Source of the DNA: an uncultured Bacilli bacterium
GTDB taxonomy: Bacteria > Bacillota_I > Bacilli_A > RF39 > UBA660
Assembly: GCA_944359085.1 (NCBI GenBank)
Contig: CALVSQ010000013.1
Location: 1 to 32,794 of the forward strand
Direction of reading: 5' to 3'
DNA: 32,794 bases
Part shown: positions 16,331 to 23,829 of the stretch, piece after piece
Position numbering within the stretch: position 1 is the stretch's first letter
How the letters are laid out: the number at the start of each line of letters is the position of its first letter
Notes under the pieces: generated by a model
The model's database searches: none
Told to the model about the DNA's origin: nothing
The model's input: the letters and a program-made list of their open reading frames with translations, nothing else
Program-made: the position numbers and the translations under genes

Positions 16331-16357
16331 AAAAAATCATCGAAGACTGTCGACGAT
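16329..16357 (-). terminator. Intrinsic terminator of the pgk-tpiA operon
   Basis: Eight-base arms (16336-16343 and 16350-16357, one G-U pair) enclose a 6-base loop, with eight U on the minus-strand transcript. The stem is tpiA coding sequence and includes the TGA stop. Confidence 0.85.
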
Positions 16358-17011
16358 TTCTTTTAGATACTTGTAATCCGTAGAAGCCTTACCAATTAAA
16401 AATCCTGCTATATTATCTATTTGTTTTAATGTATTGATATTATTTTTATCAACACTACCACCATATAATATTTTAGCATTTCCTTTAAAATTAGTTTGGA
16501 TAATCGTTTGAATAAAGTTAATTGTATCCTCTATTTGCAAATTAGTAGGTGTAACACCTGTACCAATACACCAAATAGGTTCATAAGCTATTATAACATT
16601 ATCTAAATTGGTAACACCCTTTAAATCGTTTAATAATTGATACTGTAATTTACTTTTTAAATCTTCACCTTTGTTTTCACCAACACATAAAATAACTTTC
16701 AAATTATTTTCTAAAGATTTTAATATTTTTTTATTTATTTCGTCATCGGTTTCTTTATTTCTTCTTTCACTATGGCCTATCAAAGCATATTTAATACCAA
16801 ATTCTTTTGCTTGTAAAGCGCATATATCACCTGTATGAGCTCCTAAATCATGACAAGAAATATCTTGTATCCCTATTTCATATTTATGATTTAAAAAATA
16901 AGGAATATATAAAGAAGTAGGACATACAATAACATCATCTGGGATATTATCTTTGTATTCTATAATATCTTTATATGTCATATAAGTTTTTAAATTACCT
17001 ACTACTATCAT
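16337..17011 (-). CDS. tpiA: Triosephosphate isomerase
   Basis: This 224-residue protein is slightly short for a bacterial TIM (about 250). The catalytic residues are present: Asn and Lys in VVGNLKTY, His in IGHSERR, and Glu in AYEPIWCIGTG. The phosphate-binding loop is ILYGGSV. It interconverts dihydroxyacetone phosphate and glyceraldehyde 3-phosphate. The start motif is GNLK rather than the common GNWK, an unusual but tolerated change. ATG 17011 is chosen because GGTGG precedes it; the in-frame GTG overlaps that site. It overlaps the glycosyltransferase gene by 17 bases and ends the pgk operon, its stop lying in the terminator stem. Confidence 0.93.
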   Translation of the reverse strand: MIVVGNLKTYMTYKDIIEYKDNIPDDVIVCPTSLYIPYFLNHKYEIGIQDISCHDLGAHTGDICALQAKEFGIKYALIGHSERRNKETDDEINKKILKSLENNLKVILCVGENKGEDLKSKLQYQLLNDLKGVTNLDNVIIAYEPIWCIGTGVTPTNLQIEDTINFIQTIIQTNFKGNAKILYGGSVDKNNINTLKQIDNIAGFLIGKASTDYKYLKEIVDSLR

Positions 17012-18194
17012 TTTTACCACCTTTAAATAATCTTCTAAATAAACGTTTTCTTCCTTTTTTTATAGCCATTTTATATATTTTCAATACATTAGTAGCAAAA
17101 ACTTTATTAGAAAATTTTAAACTACTTTCATATGCATTAATTGATAACCTAGCTAATTTGTTTTTATTATCAATCAAACCATTTATATAACTAATATATT
17201 CTTTATTGTTATTAAACAAATAACCATTATAATCATTTTTAATAGGCTCAATAAAACTTTCATCATTTATTGCTACAACAGGAAGTGAAGCAGCCAATGC
17301 TTCAATAACAGTTAATCCTTGTGTTTCTGTTTTTGATGCTGTTACAAATATATCACCTAACTTATAATATAAACCAATATCTTTTAAAGCAACTTTACCT
17401 GTAAAAATTACTTTATTATTTAATTTTAATTTCTTAACTAATTTTTCCAAATTAGTTCTTTCTGGTCCATCACCTATGATTAACAATTTAGCATTTATCT
17501 TTTTATGATTTTCAATTAAAAAATCAACACTTTTTTCTAGTCCTAATCTTCCTACAAAAATTAACACCTTTTCATCATTAATCTTTAAAGACTTTTTCAA
17601 CTTATTAATTTTATCTAAACTATAATTCTTACTATACTTTTCTATTTCTATTCCTGTTGGTATTATGTGAACATTTCTTTTTACTTTATATTTTTCTTTA
17701 AACAAATCATATGTTTTTTTTGTAGGAACAATTAATTCCGTTGCTGTAGAATCACAATAAAACAAAGTTAAATATTCAACTAATTTTTTACTTGTTTTCT
17801 TAAAATATCCTTTAGTTATGTAATGAATATAATCTTCATACATTGTATGATAAGTATGAACTAGAGGAATGTCTAATTGTTTGGAAATAATTCTAGCAAA
17901 AGTACCAATTCCAAATTCAGTTTGACTATGGATAACATCTAAATTCCAACTTTTGATTGTTTTAATAGCAAAAGCTGGATAAACACTAGTTAATCTATAA
18001 TCAAATATTCCAATAGGAACACCTGGTATTCTTAAAACATTCTCATCATATTTATATTTTAAACCTCGAGGATTAACCGTTACAATATAAACCTTATGGC
18101 CATTTTTTTCTAATCCTTTTCTTAACATTTCAATACTAGTTGATACCCCATTAATTTGTGGTATATAAGTATCCGAAAAAATTCCAATTCGCAT
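16995..18194 (-). CDS. GT4 glycosyltransferase, probable diacylglycerol glucosyltransferase
   Basis: This 399-residue retaining glycosyltransferase of the GT-B fold, family GT4, begins with RIGIFSDTYIPQINGVSTSI, typical of lipid glycosyltransferases of the alpha-monoglucosyl-diacylglycerol synthase type. Middle segments include HTYHTMYEDYIHY and a donor-site region with FVGRLGLEKSVDFLI, and the E-x7-E motif lies in TASKTETQGLTVIEALAASLPV. It probably adds a sugar from UDP-glucose to diacylglycerol at the inner membrane face, giving membrane glycolipid or a lipoteichoic acid anchor. The acceptor is inferred by family likeness. Its ATG overlaps the stop of the UPF0104-type gene by one base. Confidence 0.88.
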   Translation of the reverse strand: MRIGIFSDTYIPQINGVSTSIEMLRKGLEKNGHKVYIVTVNPRGLKYKYDENVLRIPGVPIGIFDYRLTSVYPAFAIKTIKSWNLDVIHSQTEFGIGTFARIISKQLDIPLVHTYHTMYEDYIHYITKGYFKKTSKKLVEYLTLFYCDSTATELIVPTKKTYDLFKEKYKVKRNVHIIPTGIEIEKYSKNYSLDKINKLKKSLKINDEKVLIFVGRLGLEKSVDFLIENHKKINAKLLIIGDGPERTNLEKLVKKLKLNNKVIFTGKVALKDIGLYYKLGDIFVTASKTETQGLTVIEALAASLPVVAINDESFIEPIKNDYNGYLFNNNKEYISYINGLIDNKNKLARLSINAYESSLKFSNKVFATNVLKIYKMAIKKGRKRLFRRLFKGGKNDSSR

Positions 18195-19192
18195 TATTTC
18201 ACCTTATTCTTAACATTAAATATTACAGCACCAACTATCATTGGTAAATAATATGTAATAAATCTCCACATTATCATTAAAGAACTTAATAAAGGTTGGT
18301 TAACATAAATACCAAACATCAAAATAAATAAATATTCTTGGCCTCCAATTCCTCCTGGTAAAGGAACATAAGAACTTATAATTGATATGAAAGATACTAA
18401 AACAATTGCAATCATTCCATCAAAACTAACATAATTATCAAAGCTAAATAAAATAGTTAAAGGAACTACATATAAACATAATAAAGCTAAACAATTTATC
18501 AAAATCAATTTGATAAATCTTTTTTTATCTTTTAATAAAATTTTAGAATTATAATTAAAATTATCAATAGTATTATGTAATTTATTTAATATTTCTTTAT
18601 TTTTAATTATTCTTAAAAATGTCAATAATTTAACAATATATTTAGTTATTAATTTATCAATTTTATTACTATGAGATATTAAAAATAAAAGAAAAATTAC
18701 TAATATATTTAAACCAAATCCTAATATTAAAAATGTTAAAATAATACCTTCAAACTTATATATGTCAAATATTTCATTAACTATAATTGCTAAAAAACCA
18801 ACTACAATTAAAGCAATTTGATGAATAATAGATTCTTGAACAATAACATTGGTTCCATCACTTAAAGATAATTTATTCTTTTTCAAAGTATAAACTTGAA
18901 ATGGTTGTCCACCAGTTGAAAAAGGCGTAATTGCATTAAAGAAAAAAGTCATAAGTTGTAAATCAAAAGTTTTTTTCATATCAAACTTTTTAAATTTATT
19001 AATGATATCATTGGTTACAACTGATTTTAAAAACGTATAACTTAAAACAAATAAATAGCCTATAAACAACCATCTAATATCAGAATTTAATAATAGTTCA
19101 ATTATTTCATCATAATTATCTTTTAAAGAAAAATACAAAACTATTAAAGTAAATATAATTATTAATATAATATTTATAAATTTCTTTTTCAT
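18194..19192 (-). CDS. UPF0104/LPG-synthase-type membrane protein
   Basis: This 332-residue integral membrane protein has about eight helices. It fits the UPF0104 (lysylphosphatidylglycerol synthase transmembrane, AglD/YbhN) family, with the features FFFNAITPFSTGGQPFQVYTLKK and SYVPLPGGIGGQEYLFILMFG. Relatives are flippase-like parts of lipid-modifying systems. It lacks the soluble aminoacyltransferase domain of full MprF. Placed next to the GT4 enzyme, it may flip or handle the glycolipid; that is inference. The ATG overlaps the pgk stop by four bases. Confidence 0.88.
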   Translation of the reverse strand: MKKKFINIILIIIFTLIVLYFSLKDNYDEIIELLLNSDIRWLFIGYLFVLSYTFLKSVVTNDIINKFKKFDMKKTFDLQLMTFFFNAITPFSTGGQPFQVYTLKKNKLSLSDGTNVIVQESIIHQIALIVVGFLAIIVNEIFDIYKFEGIILTFLILGFGLNILVIFLLFLISHSNKIDKLITKYIVKLLTFLRIIKNKEILNKLHNTIDNFNYNSKILLKDKKRFIKLILINCLALLCLYVVPLTILFSFDNYVSFDGMIAIVLVSFISIISSYVPLPGGIGGQEYLFILMFGIYVNQPLLSSLMIMWRFITYYLPMIVGAVIFNVKNKVK

Positions 19193-20340
19193 TTGATTAC
19201 ATCAATACCAGGTAAAACTTTTCCTTCTAATAATTCTAAACTAGCTCCTCCACCTGTTGAAATATGAGTAAATGCATCTTCATAGCCAAAGTTTTTAACA
19301 GCACTAGCAGTATCTCCACCACCAGCTATCTTAATAGCATCAATATTTTTTAATATTTCACAAATACCTTTAGTACCATTACTATATTTTTCTTCTTCAA
19401 ACATACCAACAGGTCCATTCCAAATAATAGTTTTACTATTATCCAAATATTGTTTAAATAATTTTACTGTTTTACTTCCAATATCTAATCCTTTTTCTTC
19501 CATTGTAATATCAGTTATAAAACATTCTTTTTGATCTGTTACAACATCAATAGGTAAAATTATTTTATTTTCATTTTCTTTTAATATTTTTTTACAAAAA
19601 TCAATACTTTCACTATCTAATAAGGAACTACCAATTTCAATTCCTTCAGCTTTTAAGAAAGTAAAAGCCATTCCACCACCAATTAAAATATAATCAGCTT
19701 TTTTTACAATATTTTCAATAACACCTATTTTATCGCTTACCTTAGCACCACCTAATATAACTGTAAAAGGTTTTTGTGGATTATTTATAGCAGGTAACAA
19801 ATTATCTAATTCTTTTTGAATTAAAAATCCTATACCACTAGGTAAATTACTTGCAATGCCAACATTTGAAGCATGTGCTCTATGAGCAGTACCGAATGCA
19901 TCATTAATATATATATCACCTAAAGAAGCCCAATATTTACCTAACTCTTCATTATTTTTACTTTCTTTTTTATCTGGTAAATCTTCAAATCTGGTATTTT
20001 CCATTAACAATACATCACTAGGTTGCAAATTATTAATTTTTTCTTCTAATTCTTCACCTCTAGTATTAGGCACGAATGTGACTTCTTTATTTAATAATTC
20101 ACTTAATCTAACACTAACAGGTTTTAAAGTATTTTTTAATTTATCATTTTCTTCTTTAATTCTTCCCAAATGACTCATTAAAATAACTTTAGCATTATTA
20201 TCAATAGCATATTTAATTGTTTTTAAACTTTCTTTTATTCTTGTATCATCTGTTATAATACCATCTTTAATTGGTACATTAAAATCTACTCTTATTATAA
20301 CTTTCTTATTATTTAAATCAAAATCTTTTATTGTTTTCAT
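19189..20340 (-). CDS. pgk: Phosphoglycerate kinase
   Basis: This 383-residue Pgk is near normal length. Motifs are VIIRVDFNVPIKDG, VILMSHLGR, NDAFGTAHRAHAS, LGGAKVSDKIGVI, and the nucleotide loop KIAGGGDTASAVKNFG with HISTGGGASLELLEGK. It makes ATP from 1,3-bisphosphoglycerate. ATG 20340 has AAAGG upstream; the longer frame starts inside the preceding gene. It ends in TGA, which overlaps the next ATG. The gene is 13 bases downstream of the pilin-like gene, without a terminator, so it is read from that gene's promoter. gap, the usual upstream partner, is separated by the ATPase, the gap fragment and the pilin-like gene. Confidence 0.96.
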   Translation of the reverse strand: MKTIKDFDLNNKKVIIRVDFNVPIKDGIITDDTRIKESLKTIKYAIDNNAKVILMSHLGRIKEENDKLKNTLKPVSVRLSELLNKEVTFVPNTRGEELEEKINNLQPSDVLLMENTRFEDLPDKKESKNNEELGKYWASLGDIYINDAFGTAHRAHASNVGIASNLPSGIGFLIQKELDNLLPAINNPQKPFTVILGGAKVSDKIGVIENIVKKADYILIGGGMAFTFLKAEGIEIGSSLLDSESIDFCKKILKENENKIILPIDVVTDQKECFITDITMEEKGLDIGSKTVKLFKQYLDNSKTIIWNGPVGMFEEEKYSNGTKGICEILKNIDAIKIAGGGDTASAVKNFGYEDAFTHISTGGGASLELLEGKVLPGIDVIK

Positions 20341-20353
20341 ATTATTTACCTTT

Positions 20354-22063
20354 CTATATTTGATATGGATTGCTAAACGTTCCAGTTCCACTAATTATTT
20401 CAACATCGGATTTAATTACTATAACTGGGCGAAGAGAATATACTTCATCAACATCTCTATTATAATTTAAATTTGCACCAGCATTCACAATGAACGACGA
20501 AAAATCATTATTAAATTTTGTTATTGTCCAAAATACTTTGCCATTGTTTCCATCACTTTTTGTTGTAAAATTTTTTGTCAATATGCTCGTGCTTTGTCCT
20601 GATAACATTTCTCCTACTCGTATTAATCCTACTGTTGCTTGTATAGTTTTTGTTGGCGTTAGCTCATCTAAAGAAATTTTATAGCTATTATAAAAATCAA
20701 AATTATTTTGATACCAAGTATAATTTGTTACTAACTTATTTCTGTCTTCAGTTTTACTGCTTGATACTAACCATTCTAATACATCACCATTTAACTTTTG
20801 ACCAATTCCAGTTGTTGTCGAAAATACATTACTATTTGATTCATTATATTTCATTTCAAATACATTTCCATCTTCATTATAATAATCATCTAATATCAGT
20901 TTTGTATTTCCATTACTATCTTTATCTACTACACGATATTTTTTACCTGAAAACAAAACATATTCACCACTTGTAGCTTTTTCATTTAGTTTTCCTGATA
21001 CTTCTATATTTTTATCTTCATTTAAAATATATGGTCCATCTTCATCGCTCCAATTTTCACCTATATTTCCTGTTCCTGAAGTGACAATTATTTCAAAATA
21101 TATATTAATAACAGGGCGTAGTCCACTTGCAATATGACTGTCAGTATAGTTGCCACTTGCAATCGCATACCATAAAGATGAACTACTATATGGTGTCATA
21201 AAATATTGAGATGTTTTTATATTTAAATAAGAATTTATACCACCTGCAAGATTATATTCATCTAATGATATCAATCCAACTTTTGAATCCTTCGTTAACA
21301 AATCATTTGAACATGTTGTTCTTGAACTATTTGCATCAGTAGTGGTATCACTACACCATGTTTGCTCACTTATTATTTCATTGTCTTTTAGTCTTGGATA
21401 AAAATAACTAGTTAACCAATCTTTAATATAGCTATCATCCCAATTTTCAGCGGTATTTTCTGCTCCCCATGGTATTGCTGTTACATTTTCATCAGTGATC
21501 ATTCTTACTGTCATATCACTATTTATTCCCATAATTCGCCATAAAAATCCTGAATACCAAACATAATTATTATCTGGATCACCTTTTAAATAGCATCCAC
21601 CCATATAACTATAATTATTATCACCTGGATTTTTACATCCATTTTCTCCTACTTCTAAATAAGGAAAATTATTTATTACAACATCATAAATTGTTTGAGC
21701 TACTATCAATTCATAACTAAAAGTACCATCTTCTTTTTTTGTAACTTTAACAGCATCTTTACTATTAAAAGCTAAATCATTATTAGGATTAATAGTATCT
21801 ATACTCAAATAATTATTACTGATTAAATCAGTAATATAAACATATTCAACAGCACCTATATCATCTAAACTTGAATATTCATCATAATTAGCCATAATAT
21901 AATTTTCTGCTGCCATATAAATACTATTTAAAGCATCTTGTTTTTTCTTTTCTTCACTATTTTTTATCGTCCCATTTATGGCTGGTAAAATAATTAATAA
22001 TATAGAAGCCATTATAACTATAATAGCCATTAATTCTACCAAAGTAAATGCATTCTTCTTCAT
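20354..22063 (-). CDS. Second pilin-like protein with two C-terminal modules
   Basis: This 569-residue protein begins like a pseudopilin: MKKN, Ala, FTLVELM and one hydrophobic helix, then a pilin-type helix to about residue 65. It lacks the Ig-like region of the larger protein. Two modules follow (about 110-345 and 350-569). The first has YVWYSGFLWRIMG, DDSYIKDWLTSYFYPRL, KVGLISLDEY and LRPVINIYF followed by SGTGNI. The second has GEYVLFSGKKYRVV, VGLIRVGEMLSGQ and LRPVIVI, ending SGTGTFSNPYQI. These line up segment by segment with the protein at 7538. The module resembles DUF6273 but this is uncertain. It has its own promoter and GGTGATAAT ribosome site, and leads into pgk after 13 bases. 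Confidence 0.75.
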   Translation of the reverse strand: MKKNAFTLVELMAIIVIMASILLIILPAINGTIKNSEEKKKQDALNSIYMAAENYIMANYDEYSSLDDIGAVEYVYITDLISNNYLSIDTINPNNDLAFNSKDAVKVTKKEDGTFSYELIVAQTIYDVVINNFPYLEVGENGCKNPGDNNYSYMGGCYLKGDPDNNYVWYSGFLWRIMGINSDMTVRMITDENVTAIPWGAENTAENWDDSYIKDWLTSYFYPRLKDNEIISEQTWCSDTTTDANSSRTTCSNDLLTKDSKVGLISLDEYNLAGGINSYLNIKTSQYFMTPYSSSSLWYAIASGNYTDSHIASGLRPVINIYFEIIVTSGTGNIGENWSDEDGPYILNEDKNIEVSGKLNEKATSGEYVLFSGKKYRVVDKDSNGNTKLILDDYYNEDGNVFEMKYNESNSNVFSTTTGIGQKLNGDVLEWLVSSSKTEDRNKLVTNYTWYQNNFDFYNSYKISLDELTPTKTIQATVGLIRVGEMLSGQSTSILTKNFTTKSDGNNGKVFWTITKFNNDFSSFIVNAGANLNYNRDVDEVYSLRPVIVIKSDVEIISGTGTFSNPYQI

Positions 22064-22078
22064 ATTATCACCACTTTA

Positions 22079-22107
22079 ATTATAAAATATTTTAACAATT
22101 TAAGCAA
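22079..22107 (-). promoter_or_regulatory. Sigma-A promoter of the pilin-pgk-tpiA operon
   Basis: TTGCTT (22102-22107, minus strand), a 17-base spacer and TATAAT (22079-22084). A short palindrome (TTACAA, 2 bases, TTGTAA; 22125-22138) lies upstream of it. This appears to be the main promoter for pgk and tpiA. Confidence 0.7.
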
Positions 22108-22154
22108 TATAATAGTGTAAACAATTACAAAATTGTAACCATTATTATTATAAA

Positions 22155-22178
22155 CAAAAAAAGTCAAATTATTGACTT
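22155..22178 (-). terminator. Intrinsic terminator after the gap fragment
   Basis: Seven-base arms AAGTCAA (22161-22167) and TTGACTT (22172-22178) with a 4-base loop holding the stop codon of the fragment, followed by a U run on the minus strand. It differs in sequence from the terminator of the intact gap. Confidence 0.75.
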
Positions 22179-22497
22179 AATTCGTTTAAATACTTAGCTG
22201 TTCTAACCATTTGATTAGAATAACCCATTTCATTGTCATACCAAGCAACAACTTTTACTAATTGTTTACCATCAACTTCTAATACATCAGTTAATAAACC
22301 ATCAACTAATGCCCCACAAGATGAACCAATTATATCACTTGATACTACTGGATCAAATGTGAAAGTCAAAGTTTCATTGCAACTATTCATTAAAGCATTA
22401 TTTATTTCTTCAACTGTTACATTTTTATTTAATTCTAAAGTCAAATCAACTACTGAATCAATATGCGTTGTTACATATTAAACACTACCATCTAATT
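22169..22497 (-). pseudogene. Broken duplicate of the gap 3' end
   Basis: This stretch is a copy of the last third of gap. Seventy-nine consecutive codons (NVTVEEINN to RTAKYL) encode exactly the same residues as the intact gene. The DNA differs at 11 bases there, all synonymous. Upstream, toward 22497, the likeness continues (LDGS, then a TAA stop, then DSVVDLTLE) but is decayed, about one base in three changed. The C-terminal residues differ (NELSQ against DSLK). There is no start with a ribosome site and no catalytic cysteine region, so this should not give enzyme. The synonymous pattern says both copies were under selection until recently. Confidence 0.9.
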
Positions 22498-22510
22498 AAT
22501 TATAACTAAA

Positions 22511-23698
22511 TTAAAATTCCTCTTTATTCAAAAAATCAACTAAATTTAAATGTATTATCCCATTTTTACTATAATCTAATTTATCTAAGGTAATTAAATA
22601 TTTAGGATAATTATCTTTTATTTCATCAAAAGCTGATAATTCTCTTTCATAGGTGTTTTCATCAGAAACAGTCAGTGATACTTGAATATATTTTATTTTG
22701 TTTGCTTTCATTGCAACAAAATCTATTTCACCTTTTTTTGTTTTACCTATACAAACATCATAACCAAATGTTAACAATTGGTTATATACTATATTTTCAA
22801 TAGCATAAGATTTATTAATAAAAGATTTACTATTTTTTATTTGAGCCAAACCTAAATCAGTTAAATAATATTTGTTTAATGTTTTTAAAATTGCTTTGCC
22901 ATGAATATCATAACGATATATTTTTTGAATTAAAAAACATTTGCATAAAGCATCTAAGTAAGAATATAAAGTAGAATTTGATATTTCTCTTCCTTCATTT
23001 TTCAAATATTGAATTATATTAGTACTAGAAAATTCCCTTCCTATAGTATCTATTATATATTGCAAAATCAAATTAAATAAATTAATATCTTGTAATTTCA
23101 ATCTTTCAACAATATCTCTTAATATAATTGAATCATAAACGTTATACAAATAATTTTTAATACTTTCTTCGTCATTAAATTCAAATCGATTAGGTAATCC
23201 TCCCCATTTTAAATAGTCTTCTAACACTTCCTCGCTCGTATTTAACAATTGAGTTACTTCTTTATAACACAACGGTTTTATTTTAAAAGTTACATATCTT
23301 CCTGATAATACTGTTGATAATTCACTAGCTAATAATTTACTATTAGAGCCGGTTATAAATATACTAACATTAGAAGAAGCACGTAAAGAGTTAATAACTT
23401 TTTCAAATTGAGATACATTTTGAACCTCATCAAAAAATAAATAATAAATCTTATCATCTTTTATTATATCCTTTATAAATTTATTTAATTTTTTATAATC
23501 CAATAATTCTTCATATTCAATATATTCAAAATTTATATATACAATATGATTTTCAGAAATATTTGTATTTTTTAATTCTTCGATAATTTGTTTTAATAAA
23601 ACGGATTTACCACACCTTCTTATTCCAACTAATATTTTAACCAAATCACTATTATAAAAAGGTCTTATTCTTCTTAGATATATTTCTCTTTTCAACAA
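22511..23698 (-). CDS. AAA ATPase with DUF4143 C-terminal domain
   Basis: This 395-residue protein belongs to the AAA_14/DUF4143 family. Walker A is GIRRCGKSVLL (from about residue 25), Walker B is YYLFFDEVQNV, and sensor 1 is FITGSNSKLL. A winged-helix-like region follows, then DUF4143 with a nuclease-like KKGEIDFVAMKANKIKYIQV. The canonical second acid-x-Lys of that nuclease fold is not evident here (IQVS). Such ATPases are common in mobile or accessory DNA; their role is unknown. The start is TTG, with AGGTGA 8 bases before it. The gene has a strong promoter and two palindromes. It sits exactly between intact gap and the broken gap copy, which suggests it arrived by insertion. Confidence 0.88.
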   Translation of the reverse strand: MLKREIYLRRIRPFYNSDLVKILVGIRRCGKSVLLKQIIEELKNTNISENHIVYINFEYIEYEELLDYKKLNKFIKDIIKDDKIYYLFFDEVQNVSQFEKVINSLRASSNVSIFITGSNSKLLASELSTVLSGRYVTFKIKPLCYKEVTQLLNTSEEVLEDYLKWGGLPNRFEFNDEESIKNYLYNVYDSIILRDIVERLKLQDINLFNLILQYIIDTIGREFSSTNIIQYLKNEGREISNSTLYSYLDALCKCFLIQKIYRYDIHGKAILKTLNKYYLTDLGLAQIKNSKSFINKSYAIENIVYNQLLTFGYDVCIGKTKKGEIDFVAMKANKIKYIQVSLTVSDENTYERELSAFDEIKDNYPKYLITLDKLDYSKNGIIHLNLVDFLNKEEF

Positions 23699-23715
23699 TT
23701 TTCATCACCTGTTTC

Positions 23716-23744
23716 ATTGTACATCAATTTATTAATTTTGTCAA
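23716..23744 (-). promoter_or_regulatory. Strong sigma-A promoter of the ATPase gene
   Basis: TTGACA (23739-23744, minus strand), a 17-base spacer and TACAAT (23716-23721). The -35 abuts the first palindrome. Confidence 0.8.
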
Positions 23745-23768
23745 GTTATTACACTTTAATGTAATAAC
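23745..23768. promoter_or_regulatory. Palindrome 1 upstream of the ATPase promoter
   Basis: Nine-base perfect arms GTTATTACA (23745-23753) and TGTAATAAC (23760-23768) flank a 6-base centre. It adjoins the -35. Its core closely matches palindrome 2, and the centres are 40 bases apart, which fits four helical turns. Confidence 0.55.
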
Positions 23769-23788
23769 TATTAATTTATACAATTTTA

Positions 23789-23804
23789 TTACATTAAAAT
23801 GTAA
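23789..23804. promoter_or_regulatory. Palindrome 2 upstream of the ATPase promoter
   Basis: TTACATTAAAATGTAA has perfect 7-base arms. It lies between the gap terminator and the ATPase promoter and shares the TTACA/TGTAA half sites of palindrome 1. It could be a second operator or, less likely, an element end. Confidence 0.5.
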
Positions 23805-23829
23805 AAAAGATAGTTATTTTAAACTATCT
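23803..23829 (-). terminator. Intrinsic terminator of gap
   Basis: Eight-base arms (23808-23815 and 23822-23829), a 6-base loop, then six U on the minus-strand transcript. The gap stop codon spans the second arm and loop of the hairpin. Confidence 0.85.

Noticed and set aside
20816-20822. TGTCGAA (0A core) on the plus strand
   Set aside because: It lies deep inside the pilin-like coding region; a few chance matches are expected in this length.
20490-20976. Plus-strand open frames within the second pilin-like gene
   Set aside because: Antisense shadows with His/Tyr/Leu-rich low-complexity translation and no start signals.
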